Source of the DNA: JAVBSN01 sp031556525
GTDB taxonomy: Bacteria > Bacillota > Clostridia > Lachnospirales > Lachnospiraceae
Reading direction: 5' to 3'
DNA: 64,000 bases
Assembly: GCA_031556525.1 (NCBI GenBank)
Contig: JAVBSS010000013.1
Coordinates: forward strand, 1-64,000
Shown: one piece after another, positions 26,552-35,691 of the stretch
How the letters are laid out: every line of letters begins with the position of its first letter
Numbering within the stretch: the first letter of the stretch is position 1
Program-made: the position numbers and the translations under genes
The notes under the pieces: model-generated
Databases searched by the model: none
The model's input: only the letters and a program-made list of their open reading frames with translations
Told to the model about the DNA's origin: nothing

Positions 26552-27430
26552 CTATTCTAATACTTGCTCAGTTCTTAACTGATTATATATCTTAATAACT
26601 ACTCTACGGTTTTTTGCCCTACCTTCGGCAGTATCATTAGATTCCACTGGTCTACTCTCACCATAGCCTGCTAATTTAATATTACTATCAATAAAATTCT
26701 CTTGTTTTATTATATATTCATATACTTCATTAGCTCTAGCTGTAGATAGCATTCTATTACCATCATATTTGCTACTCTTCATAGGAACATTATCTGTATG
26801 TCCTTCTATCTCAATTATACAATCCTTATACTTTACAAGTATACTGGCAACTTTTTGCATAAGACCTTTTGCTTCATCCTTTAGTTCAGCTTTACCACTA
26901 TCAAATAAAATTGCTCCATTCAAGTCTAATTGTACATATTGCGAATTGTAATCTATTACAACCTTATCATCTATGCTGTAGGATTCAACTATATCTGATA
27001 TGTCCTCATACATCTGTTCAGATTGTTCTAATCCTTCTGCTTCCATCTGCTCTAACATCTCTTCTATAGACGTATCAGCACTCTCATTTGTATCTTTTTC
27101 ATCTTCACTTCCTGTTGTCTTTTGATCTATCTGATCACCAGTAGCTTCTGATGCTTTTCCTACATACTCTAACAAGGATTCTATACCTGGAAGTTGTGTA
27201 ACTCCTCCTGATATAATCATACCTTCTACTAATGCAACTTCGCCTGTTGGAAATATACTAAAACTCATACTTTCAAACGAGGCTGCTATTTTCTGCAGTT
27301 TACCTTCATCCACAGAAGAGCTCGCAAACAATAATACGAAGAAACATAGCAATAAGTTCATTAAGTCACTAAACGTTGCCATCCATGCTGGTGCGCCCTC
27401 GTCTGGTGGTTGTTCTTTTCTCTTTGCCAT
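26552..27430 (-). CDS. motB: Stator protein MotB
   Basis: 292 residues. One membrane helix carries the proton- or sodium-binding aspartate, Asp22 in TFSDLMNLLLCFFVLLFA. A linker with an acidic insert follows, then the OmpA-like peptidoglycan-binding domain (IEGHTDNVPM, GYGESRPVESNDTAEGRAKNRRV). It anchors the stator to the wall. It overlaps the motA stop by one base. The ion used cannot be decided from sequence alone. Confidence 0.95.
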   Translation of the reverse strand: MAKRKEQPPDEGAPAWMATFSDLMNLLLCFFVLLFASSSVDEGKLQKIAASFESMSFSIFPTGEVALVEGMIISGGVTQLPGIESLLEYVGKASEATGDQIDQKTTGSEDEKDTNESADTSIEEMLEQMEAEGLEQSEQMYEDISDIVESYSIDDKVVIDYNSQYVQLDLNGAILFDSGKAELKDEAKGLMQKVASILVKYKDCIIEIEGHTDNVPMKSSKYDGNRMLSTARANEVYEYIIKQENFIDSNIKLAGYGESRPVESNDTAEGRAKNRRVVIKIYNQLRTEQVLE

Positions 27431-28218
27431 TATTCTTCACCACCCTCAGATAACTTCGCTCTGGTTTTAGGATCTAAGAAAGACTTAAGTTTTTCTTCTA
27501 TAACTCTTGGATTCTCACCTGCTTGAATAGATAACAATCCTTCTATCATAACCTCTTTCATCATTATCTCAGCATCATTATAAGCTGATAACTTAGTAAA
27601 CACTGGTGTACATACCCAGTTTGCAAGAACAGAACCATAAAATGTAGTTATTAATGCAGTTGCCATATTAGGACCAATAGAATCTGGATCTGATAAGTCT
27701 TTAAGCATGAGAACAAGACCTATAAGAGTACCAATCATACCCCATGCAGGTCCCATAGCACCAACATTTTTCCAAAAACCAACATTAGCTTGATGTCTTG
27801 TATCAATATTAACTAATTCTGTCTCTAATATATTTCTAACTAATTCTGGATCAGTTCCATCTACTATTAATAAAATACCCTTTCTCATAAATTCATCTTC
27901 TAAACTATTAGCAGATTCTTCTAACGCTAATAATCCCTCTTTACGAGCAACATTGGATAAATCGATAATTGTTTTAATTGTATCTGCCTCATTATTATTA
28001 GGTAACTTAAATATTAATAAAAATGATTTCATTCCTGTTATAAATCCTTGCATCGTACAACCTGCAAGAACGGAACCAAAAGCTCCACCGAAAGTAATAA
28101 GTACTGATGGCGGATCCCAAAAACTTCCCATACCAGCAACGCCTGCTGGACTATTAAGCATACCAAATACCATTAATCCTGCCGCTAAAACAAGTCCTAT
28201 AATTGATGCTATATCCAT
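27430..28218 (-). CDS. motA: Stator protein MotA
   Basis: 262 residues with four membrane segments: two near the N-terminus and two near 145-205, the latter with VGAMGPAWGMIGTLIGLVLML, which carries the conserved proline region. The charged cytoplasmic loop that contacts FliG lies between. AGGTGAG precedes ATG 28218. It lies between flbD and motB within the operon, unlike the separate motAB operon of Bacillus. Confidence 0.96.
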   Translation of the reverse strand: MDIASIIGLVLAAGLMVFGMLNSPAGVAGMGSFWDPPSVLITFGGAFGSVLAGCTMQGFITGMKSFLLIFKLPNNNEADTIKTIIDLSNVARKEGLLALEESANSLEDEFMRKGILLIVDGTDPELVRNILETELVNIDTRHQANVGFWKNVGAMGPAWGMIGTLIGLVLMLKDLSDPDSIGPNMATALITTFYGSVLANWVCTPVFTKLSAYNDAEIMMKEVMIEGLLSIQAGENPRVIEEKLKSFLDPKTRAKLSEGGEE

Positions 28219-28223
28219 TTATC

Positions 28224-28427
28224 TCACCTCACACTACTAATGATGTCCGAAAAAATATTTCGTCTATATGATATTACTAAATTTGACACTTCTTGTCTAC
28301 TCTCTTTTACAATTATCTTCTTTCCTGTAGTAAGAGTTATGACTGTGTCTGGTGTTTCTTCAACAACTTCTATTATATCAGAATTTACTGTAATTTTCAC
28401 GTTATTTATTTTAGTTAATTCAATCAT
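28224..28427 (-). CDS. flbD: Flagellar protein FlbD
   Basis: 67 residues. The FlbD family is small and begins MIxLTKxN followed by a beta-rich core; here MIELTKINNVKITVN and TVITLTTGKKIIVKES fit well. The ATG at 28427, eight bases after GGGGGG, is preferred over the TTG two codons earlier. Its role is uncertain. It lies between flgE and motA, its usual place. Confidence 0.92.
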   Translation of the reverse strand: MIELTKINNVKITVNSDIIEVVEETPDTVITLTTGKKIIVKESRQEVSNLVISYRRNIFSDIISSVR

Positions 28428-28478
28428 TAACAAATCCCCCCTATTTCCAACAATTCAGGTCTTATTTAAACACAAATT

Positions 28479-28510
28479 GATTGTGACAGTCTTAATAGGC
28501 TGCCACAATC
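28479..28510 (-). terminator. Hairpin between flgE and flbD; partial terminator or RNA-processing site
   Basis: Eleven-base arms GATTGTGGCAG and CTGTCACAATC (one G-U pair) with a ten-base loop lie just after the flgE stop. The following AATTTGTGTTT is only moderately T-rich, so termination is probably incomplete. It could raise hook mRNA over the downstream motor genes. Confidence 0.5.
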
Positions 28511-28525
28511 AAATACTTACTTTAT

Positions 28526-29878
28526 TTATCTCTTAAGATTTACAAGTTCTTCTAATAGTGAATCTGATGTTGTGATAATTCTTGAATTAGCTTGGAAACC
28601 TCTTTGTGTAACTATCATGTCTGTAAATTCTGCTGATAAATCAACGTTAGACATTTCAAGTACACCTTGAGTCATGCTTCCACCAGAAGATGTAACTTCT
28701 TGACCTATTCCATCAAAATCTCCCGAGTTCTGTGTTGCTTGATATAAACTTCCACCAATGGCCTCTAGACCAGCTGGATTAGTAAATTGTGCAACTGCTA
28801 TTTGTCCTAATAATTTTGTTACACCGTTATTATATACACCATAGATTTTACCATCTGTACCGATACTTACATCTGATAAAGTTCCTTTAGTTCTACCTGA
28901 ACCTGTCTTATCAGTACCACCTCTCAACCAAGTTACAGTTGATTTACCATTCTCAGCGTAATTCTTAACATTTGAGAAATCCATATCTATTGAAGCATTA
29001 TCAGCAGTAGCAAAAATATTTCCATTAGTTCCATTTGGAGTAATTGTTAATTGAATACTTTTACCACCATCAATACTCACAAATTCACCTGTATCTTTAT
29101 CGAATTGTAATACTGCTGGATCAGCTCCAAATGTTGCTGAATAATCTCCACTTTCTAATATATCTACATTATCCTTATCTGTAATAGAAACTAATTCTGC
29201 ATAGTACTTACTTGTATCCGTAGCATCCATTGTAATCTTCATCTTTGCTGTATAGCTATAACCAAGATTATCAAAAATTGTTACAGTTCTTGTAGCACCT
29301 GTTGCTGATTGAAGATCAGGATCTGTTCTATCAATATTACCACTAAAATACGTCTTAGTTGTCATCTCTGGTTCAGAATATTTATTTTCTATCGATTCTA
29401 TTTTAAGAGCTGATACTGTATCTTTTTTAATTTGTGTAGGATTTTCAGGATCAACCCTCCATCCCATAACCAAATCACCTGCACCTGTAACTAAGTTACC
29501 AGCTTCATCTGTATCAAATGAACCTACTTTTGTGAAGTAGTTAACACCATCTCTACTAACAATGAAGAATGAATCTGAATTCAGCATTAAATCGTATGGG
29601 TTATTTGTACTTTGTGCAGAACCTTGAGCTGTCATATTACTCTTAATTGCTGCTACACCTGATCCTAAACCTATTTGTCTAGCATTAGTACCACCAGTAC
29701 CTGTTGATGCATTTGAACCTGTCGCACTTTGAGTTGTTTGGTATAATACCTCTTTAAATAATACTGAACTTGCTTTAAATCCAACTGTATTAACATTTGC
29801 TATATTGTTACCTATTACATCCATTTTTGTCTGGTGAGTTTTAAGACCTGCTACACCAGAATATAATGATCTCATCAT
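28526..29878 (-). CDS. flgE: Flagellar hook protein FlgE
   Basis: 450 residues. The N-terminal rod/hook signature MRSLYSGVAGLKTHQTKMDVIGNNIANVNTVG and the C-terminal NVDLSAEFTDMIVTQRGFQANSRII match FlgE, forming the coiled-coil ends of the axial proteins. The hook D1-D2 domains lie between. The start chosen is the first ATG of an ATG-ATG pair at 29878 with AAGGAGG upstream; an upstream in-frame extension has no family similarity. It forms the hook that joins rod and filament. Confidence 0.96.
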   Translation of the reverse strand: MMRSLYSGVAGLKTHQTKMDVIGNNIANVNTVGFKASSVLFKEVLYQTTQSATGSNASTGTGGTNARQIGLGSGVAAIKSNMTAQGSAQSTNNPYDLMLNSDSFFIVSRDGVNYFTKVGSFDTDEAGNLVTGAGDLVMGWRVDPENPTQIKKDTVSALKIESIENKYSEPEMTTKTYFSGNIDRTDPDLQSATGATRTVTIFDNLGYSYTAKMKITMDATDTSKYYAELVSITDKDNVDILESGDYSATFGADPAVLQFDKDTGEFVSIDGGKSIQLTITPNGTNGNIFATADNASIDMDFSNVKNYAENGKSTVTWLRGGTDKTGSGRTKGTLSDVSIGTDGKIYGVYNNGVTKLLGQIAVAQFTNPAGLEAIGGSLYQATQNSGDFDGIGQEVTSSGGSMTQGVLEMSNVDLSAEFTDMIVTQRGFQANSRIITTSDSLLEELVNLKR

Positions 29879-29956
29879 AATAAACGACCTCCTTAAAATT
29901 GTCCGTATGCCTATCCTCTCTGTCATTCGAAGATAAATAGCTTCCCGTAGGTCCAG

Positions 29957-30355
29957 CTATACTATTACGGCTCCATCAATATTTGTAAAAATCTTGTTAT
30001 CACTACTGTCTTGATCAAGTGCAGTTATAACTGTATTGTTATTAATGCTAACTATAAATGCTAAATTATCCATCATTACTAATGATTCATTTATACTTTT
30101 TTCTCTAGCTTGTGCTACTCCTTCATTAAGTCTCTCAACTTGGCCTTCCGTCAAATTAATATTTCTACTCTCTAATCTTTCGTTTGCATGTTTTGAAAAT
30201 ACAAGTTTATTATCCGAGTTTATGTTTGACTTATTGTTAAATATTTCATCAAAGGATAGCTGATTGCTATTATCATTAATAACTTCTTTCTTCTGAGTTA
30301 AATACTGATTTGCAGCTTGTTCAAGAGAATAAATATGATTATCGATTCCATTCAT
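29957..30355 (-). CDS. TIGR02530-type flagellar operon protein
   Basis: 132 residues, soluble. It contains FSKHANERLESRNINLTEGQVERL and the ending FIVSINNNTVITALDQ, which match the small flagellar-operon family TIGR02530 found between flgD and flgE in Firmicutes. The second ATG (30355, AGGAGAG six bases upstream) is preferred since the first directly abuts the ribosome site. Its function is unknown; position suggests hook assembly. Confidence 0.88.
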   Translation of the reverse strand: MNGIDNHIYSLEQAANQYLTQKKEVINDNSNQLSFDEIFNNKSNINSDNKLVFSKHANERLESRNINLTEGQVERLNEGVAQAREKSINESLVMMDNLAFIVSINNNTVITALDQDSSDNKIFTNIDGAVIV

Positions 30356-30385
30356 AATCATCTCTCCTATTCAATCTACCAACTA

Positions 30386-30880
30386 TTACTCTGTAGTAGT
30401 TGCATCATCGCCTGATGTATTATCATCTGAATCTGTAGCTGCTGTATCTTCTAATTTAGCTAAGTATTCCAAATAATCCATACTTACAACTGAATCTAAA
30501 TCATCAATCGAATAATATATATCATTTATTGATAATAACGCTTTACCATTACTTATTGTTACATAATCTACCAATCCACTAATTTGAGTTATACCACCAG
30601 ATGAATCTGTTTTATTAACAATTACGTATTGACCAGCTAAATTAAGCGCTTGATTATTAGTTGTTGTTGAATTCAAGTTATTCATTGCCTCTAATGATGA
30701 AAATTGTGCTAATTGAGACATGTATTCTGTATTTGATTCTGGCTGCAACGGATCTTGATGTTGCATTTGTGTAACAAGTAATTGTAGAAATGCATCCTTA
30801 TCTAAAGCACTACTATCATTACTTTTTGTTGAACTTGCATATTTACTCGCTGCCGTTGTATCTATTCCTGTTACGCCCAT
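30386..30880 (-). CDS. flgD: Flagellar hook-capping protein FlgD
   Basis: 164 residues. The N-terminal FlgD motif LDKDAFLQLLVTQMQHQDPLQPESNTEYMSQLAQFSSLEAMNNL is unmistakable (positions about 26-70). The C-terminal part is shorter than in Proteobacteria but normal for Firmicutes, and ends with an acidic tail. It caps the growing hook and comes directly after fliK. Confidence 0.95.
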   Translation of the reverse strand: MGVTGIDTTAASKYASSTKSNDSSALDKDAFLQLLVTQMQHQDPLQPESNTEYMSQLAQFSSLEAMNNLNSTTTNNQALNLAGQYVIVNKTDSSGGITQISGLVDYVTISNGKALLSINDIYYSIDDLDSVVSMDYLEYLAKLEDTAATDSDDNTSGDDATTTE

Positions 30881-30898
30881 CTTAATTCCTCCTTCTAA

Positions 30899-32260
30899 CT
30901 ATGCTTGATAGCTTACACTATTTCCTGATGCTTGCATCATCTCAACTTCTAGTTCTTCATTCTCATCTAAATCTTCAATACTATCTAAATCATTTAAATT
31001 AATACGTCTACTAGATTTTGTTTGACTTGCATCTTCTGAATCATTTGTATTGCCATCTCTTTGTTGATCAAATCCTGTTGTAGCAACACTTACCTCTACC
31101 GCTTCAACTTTTAATTCTTGATTATTAAATACTTCTTTTAGATTTGATAATCCACTCTCAATAGCATTTTTAGCAGCTTCATTTTCTGCTACAATACTTG
31201 CTGTAACCATTCCATCTTTTGTTGATACTTGTATCTGTATCTTACCAAGATGTTCTGGATATAGTTGAAGTTCCATACTTGTTGTATCTTTATTAATATT
31301 AACTTTAATATTATCGATAAGTTGATTAAGAATATCAGCAGAACTTACTTCTTCACCAAATGAATTCTCTACCATCTCTACTTCTGAAACAAATCGATTA
31401 AGATTATTAACTATGTCATTTGCTACTTCTTCATGTGTAAACATGTGCTCTTTTGATTCTTTTTTTGATTCTTCACCCATGTTTTTACTAAATGGTTTAT
31501 TACTTTCATCATCAATTTTGCTCAATACAGATGTTTTATCAATTGATACTCTTATATTTGTATCACTTGAATCTTCCTCGTTAAGTGCGCCTTCATTATC
31601 AACTTTACTATATGCAACTTTGTCTGATGACCCTAGCATATCCTTCATATTTTGAAGAAAATCTACATCTTCTACATCCTGTGAATCAAATAATTTTACA
31701 ATCTGATCTAGATTTTGAGATAATTGATTTACTGTCTTTGCTAATTCCTCATTGGTTATAAGATCTATTTTCTCAGCACCGCTAAAATTCAAAATAAAAT
31801 CTACTAAATTTTCCTTATCAATAAGATCTGTCATCTCTAATCCCATATCAGATAGCATATTTTCTAAATCTTCCACCGAAATATCTAGTATGCTAGTTAT
31901 CGAATTTTGTAAAGCTGCCGCTATAGCTTCAAGAGTTTCTAAATCCATCTCTTCATCTTCTACTGCATCATCCGATACCTTAGTGTTATCGAACTTATTA
32001 TCTCCAACTTCTTTCTTCGTAATAACATTGTTAGAATTCTTCTCTTTGTAATAATAACCTTCATCTGATGAATCAACACTAGTGCTATTTGTATCTTCTT
32101 TTGATTTTGTTTTCACACTTTGTTCTTCCTTGGTATTAACGCTCAAAAAGCTTACAAAATCTTCTGATATACTTTCTTTTGAATCCTTAACTTTCTTACC
32201 ACTATTACCTGTTAAATTTGAAATTTTACTATCAAACCCTGTTGTTTGGGATACTACCAT
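30899..32260 (-). CDS. fliK: Flagellar hook-length control protein FliK
   Basis: 453 residues. Most of the protein is low-complexity, Ser/Asp/Glu-rich and probably disordered, as expected for a molecular ruler. The C-terminal hook-length domain (about 315-410) contains LQLYPEHLGKIQIQVSTKDG and ENEAAKNAIESGLSNLKEVF. FliK triggers the FlhB specificity switch. The ATG at 32260 with AGGAGG seven bases upstream is preferred over a GTG six codons earlier. Confidence 0.93.
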   Translation of the reverse strand: MVVSQTTGFDSKISNLTGNSGKKVKDSKESISEDFVSFLSVNTKEEQSVKTKSKEDTNSTSVDSSDEGYYYKEKNSNNVITKKEVGDNKFDNTKVSDDAVEDEEMDLETLEAIAAALQNSITSILDISVEDLENMLSDMGLEMTDLIDKENLVDFILNFSGAEKIDLITNEELAKTVNQLSQNLDQIVKLFDSQDVEDVDFLQNMKDMLGSSDKVAYSKVDNEGALNEEDSSDTNIRVSIDKTSVLSKIDDESNKPFSKNMGEESKKESKEHMFTHEEVANDIVNNLNRFVSEVEMVENSFGEEVSSADILNQLIDNIKVNINKDTTSMELQLYPEHLGKIQIQVSTKDGMVTASIVAENEAAKNAIESGLSNLKEVFNNQELKVEAVEVSVATTGFDQQRDGNTNDSEDASQTKSSRRINLNDLDSIEDLDENEELEVEMMQASGNSVSYQA

Positions 32261-32317
32261 AATCTTTCCTCCTTTCACTCATTTTGTTTGTACTAAATAA
32301 TAATAGTACACTCTATA

Positions 32318-33052
32318 TTAAGGCATAAGTTTTTTTGTAACGTTGGCCGCAAATTGCGAATCCATCTTGCCTAATATATTTCCTCTCTCTTCTGCTGACA
32401 TTGCCGATAATATCTTTGCCACCGTATCTAAATTATTGGGCATCTCTTCTAGTATCTTTGCTGCTTCAGCAGGTTTCATAGCCGCATAACTTTTTGCTAA
32501 TTCTTTGACATCATCATCAACTTTTTGATTACCTAATATCTGTCTATATATAAGTTCTGCATTAGATTTATCTATCTTGTTATACCACTCAATATATTTA
32601 TCGGTCGATGGGGCACTATTTCCATAGACTATTTCTGAATAAAATTGATCTTTTGCAGTTTGAAACTCTTGTTGATTACTCTCAAACACCTTTAATCGTG
32701 ATATTTCATTGGTTTGATCGCCAACTTGCTCTGTTAATTCATCTATCTGAGTTCTATATTCTGAATTTTCACCCTCTAATTCTTTGATTCTTGCCAAAGC
32801 TTGAGACATGGTAGAAAATTCATAATCTGATTCTTTCACTAATTCATCTTCACTTGCCGCTGGTAATATTTTATTTATTATAGGAACGTCTTTAAGAACT
32901 GGTCTAAGTACATTGCTTCCAAAGTTACCTACATCAAATTTAACGAGTAGTGCTAATACAACTAGCCATACAATAATTATCAAGAAAACTATTATTCCTG
33001 ATAATATCTTACTTCCACTCTTTTCTTCATCACCTGTCTTTTTCTTAGCCAT
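32318..33052 (-). CDS. MotE-like/YlxF family protein with MgtE N-terminal-type domain
   Basis: About 244 residues: one membrane segment near 17-42, a coiled coil of about 40 residues, and a C-terminal helical domain like the MgtE N-terminal fold (SYAAMKPAEAAKILEEM, ILSAMSAEERGNILGKM). This is the YlxF slot between fliJ and fliK in Firmicutes and resembles MotE, a chaperone of stator or basal body parts. ATG 33052 with GGAGG is preferred; an upstream extension would overlap fliJ. Confidence 0.85.
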   Translation of the reverse strand: MAKKKTGDEEKSGSKILSGIIVFLIIIVWLVVLALLVKFDVGNFGSNVLRPVLKDVPIINKILPAASEDELVKESDYEFSTMSQALARIKELEGENSEYRTQIDELTEQVGDQTNEISRLKVFESNQQEFQTAKDQFYSEIVYGNSAPSTDKYIEWYNKIDKSNAELIYRQILGNQKVDDDVKELAKSYAAMKPAEAAKILEEMPNNLDTVAKILSAMSAEERGNILGKMDSQFAANVTKKLMP

Positions 33053-33053
33053 A

Positions 33054-33512
33054 CTACTCCTCCGAACCATCTTCTGAATCGTTATATTTATAACTAACCA
33101 ATTCATCAATTTCTTTCATCTCTTGGTTATTTATTTCTTTCAAAAATTCTTCAAACTGATTTTCTTTAAGCTTTTCATGAACTTTTCTATCTTGCATTAT
33201 TTTGTTAAGCTTCTGTCTAGATTGTTCTAACTCTTTTTCTATCTTCTTAATATTTTCTTTTTGAACATTAATATTATCTTCCATAATCAGAATTGCATTT
33301 TTACATTGCTCTATCTCTAATACATTCAAGACATTTCTAGTAAGATTTTTATATTCTTCAATATAATAATTTTTACGTGAAATCAAATCGTTCAAAACGT
33401 CATTTGCACTATTAAGCCGATTTTGCACCTCTCGGTATTCTTGCTTAGCTTGTTCTTCTAATTTATATTTGATATTCAATATGTTTTGCATTCTATAAAA
33501 AAACTTAGCCAT
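33054..33512 (-). CDS. fliJ: Flagellar export protein FliJ
   Basis: 152 residues, almost wholly alpha-helical and coiled-coil, with the FliJ-like start MAKFFYRMQNILNIKYKLEEQAKQEYREV. FliJ is the stalk that fits into the FliI ATPase ring. It starts 14 bp after fliI and has no membrane segment. The C-terminus is acidic. The sequence is poorly conserved across the family but position and helix pattern agree. Confidence 0.9.
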   Translation of the reverse strand: MAKFFYRMQNILNIKYKLEEQAKQEYREVQNRLNSANDVLNDLISRKNYYIEEYKNLTRNVLNVLEIEQCKNAILIMEDNINVQKENIKKIEKELEQSRQKLNKIMQDRKVHEKLKENQFEEFLKEINNQEMKEIDELVSYKYNDSEDGSEE

Positions 33513-33526
33513 TTTTTACTCCTATG

Positions 33527-34840
33527 CTATACAAATATATTACTTAACATATCTACTTCTTCTTCAAATGAATATTTATCATCTACTTCTTGTTTTAAAA
33601 ACTGATTAACCTGAGATATTTTACTTATTGCATAATCAATCTCTGGATTAGAACCTGATTTATAAGCTCCAATATTTATTAAATCTTCCGCTTCATTGTA
33701 AACTGCAAGAACATTTTTTAATTTTCCTGATGCACCTTTATGATCACTCGAAGCTATTTGACTCATACAACGAGAAATACTTTGTAAAACATCTATTGCT
33801 GGATAATGATTCTTATGCCCTAATTTTCTTGATAACATTATATGTCCATCTAAAATACCTCTAGCTGTATCTGTAATTGGTTCATTAAAATCATCACCAT
33901 CTACTAATACAGTATATAATCCAGTAATCGAACCTTCCTTAGCATTGCCAGCTCTCTCTAACAATTTAGGCATCTCTGAATATACAGAAGGCGGATATCC
34001 TCTTGTTACTGGTGGTTCACCCGAAGCCAATCCAATCTCTCTCTGTGCCATAGAAAAACGAGTAAGGGAATCCATCATCAACAATACATCTTTTCCTTGA
34101 TCTCTAAAGTACTCCGCTATCGCTGTTGCTGTCTTAGCTGCTTTATTACGGATAAGTGCTGGTTTATCAGATGTAGCTATAACTAATACAGATCGTTTAA
34201 TTCCTTCTTCGCCTAAATCTCGTTCAATAAATTCTCCAACTTCTCTTCCACGCTCTCCAATAAGTGCAATTACATTTATATCCGCTTTTGTATTTCTAGC
34301 AAACATTCCTAACAATGTACTTTTACCTACACCACTGCCTGCAAATATACCTATCCTCTGTCCTTTTCCAATTGTTAATAACCCATCAACAGCTTTAACG
34401 CCTAGAGGTAGGACTTCATCTATTATTTTTCTCTCTAAAGGATCTGGTGGTTGAGCCTCTATTGGATATGCATTTTCCAACTGTAGTTCACTTCCATCCA
34501 TTGGTCTTCCTAATCCATCCAGAGTCTTTCCTAACAAATCTTCACCGACATAAACCTTAAGTGATTCACCTGTATTCTCCACAGTTGCGCCTAAGCCAAT
34601 TCCTTCTACGTGATCAAAAGGCATGAGTAGTATACGATTATCTCTAAATCCTACCACTTCAGCCATAACTTTTTGTTTTCCATCTTTGGATGTGATTACA
34701 CACAAATCATTTAGATTAGCTGTTGGTCCAATTGATTCCACAGTAAGACCTACAACCTTCGCCACTTTTCCTAATTCATTTACATATGTTTTATCAAATC
34801 CTAATAATGCCCTATATTTATTAATATCGAATGTCTCCAC
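33527..34840 (-). CDS. fliI: Flagellum-specific ATPase FliI
   Basis: 437 residues, related to F1-ATPase beta. The Walker A GSGVGKST is at 168-175, the Walker B DVLLMMDSLTRFSMAQRE and the arginine-containing IGERGREVGEF are all intact. It powers release of export substrates from chaperones together with FliH and FliJ. Initiation is probably a GTG at 34840 after AGGTGA; the gene begins 8 bp after fliH. Confidence 0.97.
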   Translation of the reverse strand: METFDINKYRALLGFDKTYVNELGKVAKVVGLTVESIGPTANLNDLCVITSKDGKQKVMAEVVGFRDNRILLMPFDHVEGIGLGATVENTGESLKVYVGEDLLGKTLDGLGRPMDGSELQLENAYPIEAQPPDPLERKIIDEVLPLGVKAVDGLLTIGKGQRIGIFAGSGVGKSTLLGMFARNTKADINVIALIGERGREVGEFIERDLGEEGIKRSVLVIATSDKPALIRNKAAKTATAIAEYFRDQGKDVLLMMDSLTRFSMAQREIGLASGEPPVTRGYPPSVYSEMPKLLERAGNAKEGSITGLYTVLVDGDDFNEPITDTARGILDGHIMLSRKLGHKNHYPAIDVLQSISRCMSQIASSDHKGASGKLKNVLAVYNEAEDLINIGAYKSGSNPEIDYAISKISQVNQFLKQEVDDKYSFEEEVDMLSNIFV

Positions 34841-34848
34841 ATAATCAC

Positions 34849-35691
34849 CTATGTTCTTGATAATAATTTAAGTGCGGTAGTAATATTAGCAATCTGAACA
34901 TCTATACTACAATCTATTAATCCGTTATCCGTTTCAATAATACATTGACCTTCTTGCAATTTGGAATCTGCGAAAAGTTCTATAGTAACACTAGGATTAA
35001 GAGCCCCATAAATCTTATCCTTACTTTCTGATAGTTCTACATAATCATCGTCATTAACTCTGATAATGAAATTCCTACTGTTCTCTACGTTCTTAACAGC
35101 ATTATTTATTATATAAAGCATCACTTCACTATTGTCTTCAACAACAATTCCAGTAAGCTTCTCTATTAAACCACAAGCTATCTCAACAATGCCTTCTTCA
35201 ACTGCTTTTATCATACTTTCTCTTTCGACAGTTATAGCATTCATTGCTGCTTCGTATTCATCATTTGCCTGTTGTTTTATTAATGTTGCTTCCTCATTTG
35301 CTGCTTCAATACCATCATTATATCCTTGATTATAACCGTCTTCCTTAGCTTCTTGTGACATAACAATTGCTTGTTCTCTTGCATCATTCAATATCTTTGC
35401 TGCTTCATCTATAGCCTCTGTTACTATTTCCTCTGGAGATTGTTGTATAATCTCTTCTTGTTCTTCTCCGAATATTAGTTCAGTGAAATCTTCTTGCATT
35501 GATTCATCTTCATCATCTTCTATAGATCCACCTAAGATATCTTCTATCTCTAAATCGTCAATATTCTCATTAGGATCTTTCTTAATGCTTGCTGTTTCAA
35601 TTTCTCTAACAATTTTATGATTATTGGTATCAACTATTAATGTTTCGTTATTTGCAAACGCAACGAAACTAGATTTTATCAAATTAGACAA
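34849..35691 (-). CDS. fliH: Flagellar assembly protein FliH
   Basis: 280 residues. The N-terminal half is acidic and variable, with a helical middle containing GYNQGYNDGIEAANEEA (GxxxG-like repeats seen in FliH). The C-terminal V-ATPase-E-like domain runs from about 170 onward (VEEGIVEIACGLIEKLTG). It inhibits FliI and links it to the switch. The apparent start is a TTG that overlaps the end of fliG by 8 bp, with GGAGG eleven bases upstream, so coupling is likely. Confidence 0.9.
   Translation of the reverse strand: MSNLIKSSFVAFANNETLIVDTNNHKIVREIETASIKKDPNENIDDLEIEDILGGSIEDDEDESMQEDFTELIFGEEQEEIIQQSPEEIVTEAIDEAAKILNDAREQAIVMSQEAKEDGYNQGYNDGIEAANEEATLIKQQANDEYEAAMNAITVERESMIKAVEEGIVEIACGLIEKLTGIVVEDNSEVMLYIINNAVKNVENSRNFIIRVNDDDYVELSESKDKIYGALNPSVTIELFADSKLQEGQCIIETDNGLIDCSIDVQIANITTALKLLSRT

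Noticed and set aside
29879..29956. c-di-GMP riboswitch between the TIGR02530 gene and flgE
   Set aside because: The region is somewhat GC-rich and can form short pairs, but the conserved c-di-GMP-I or -II motifs are missing.
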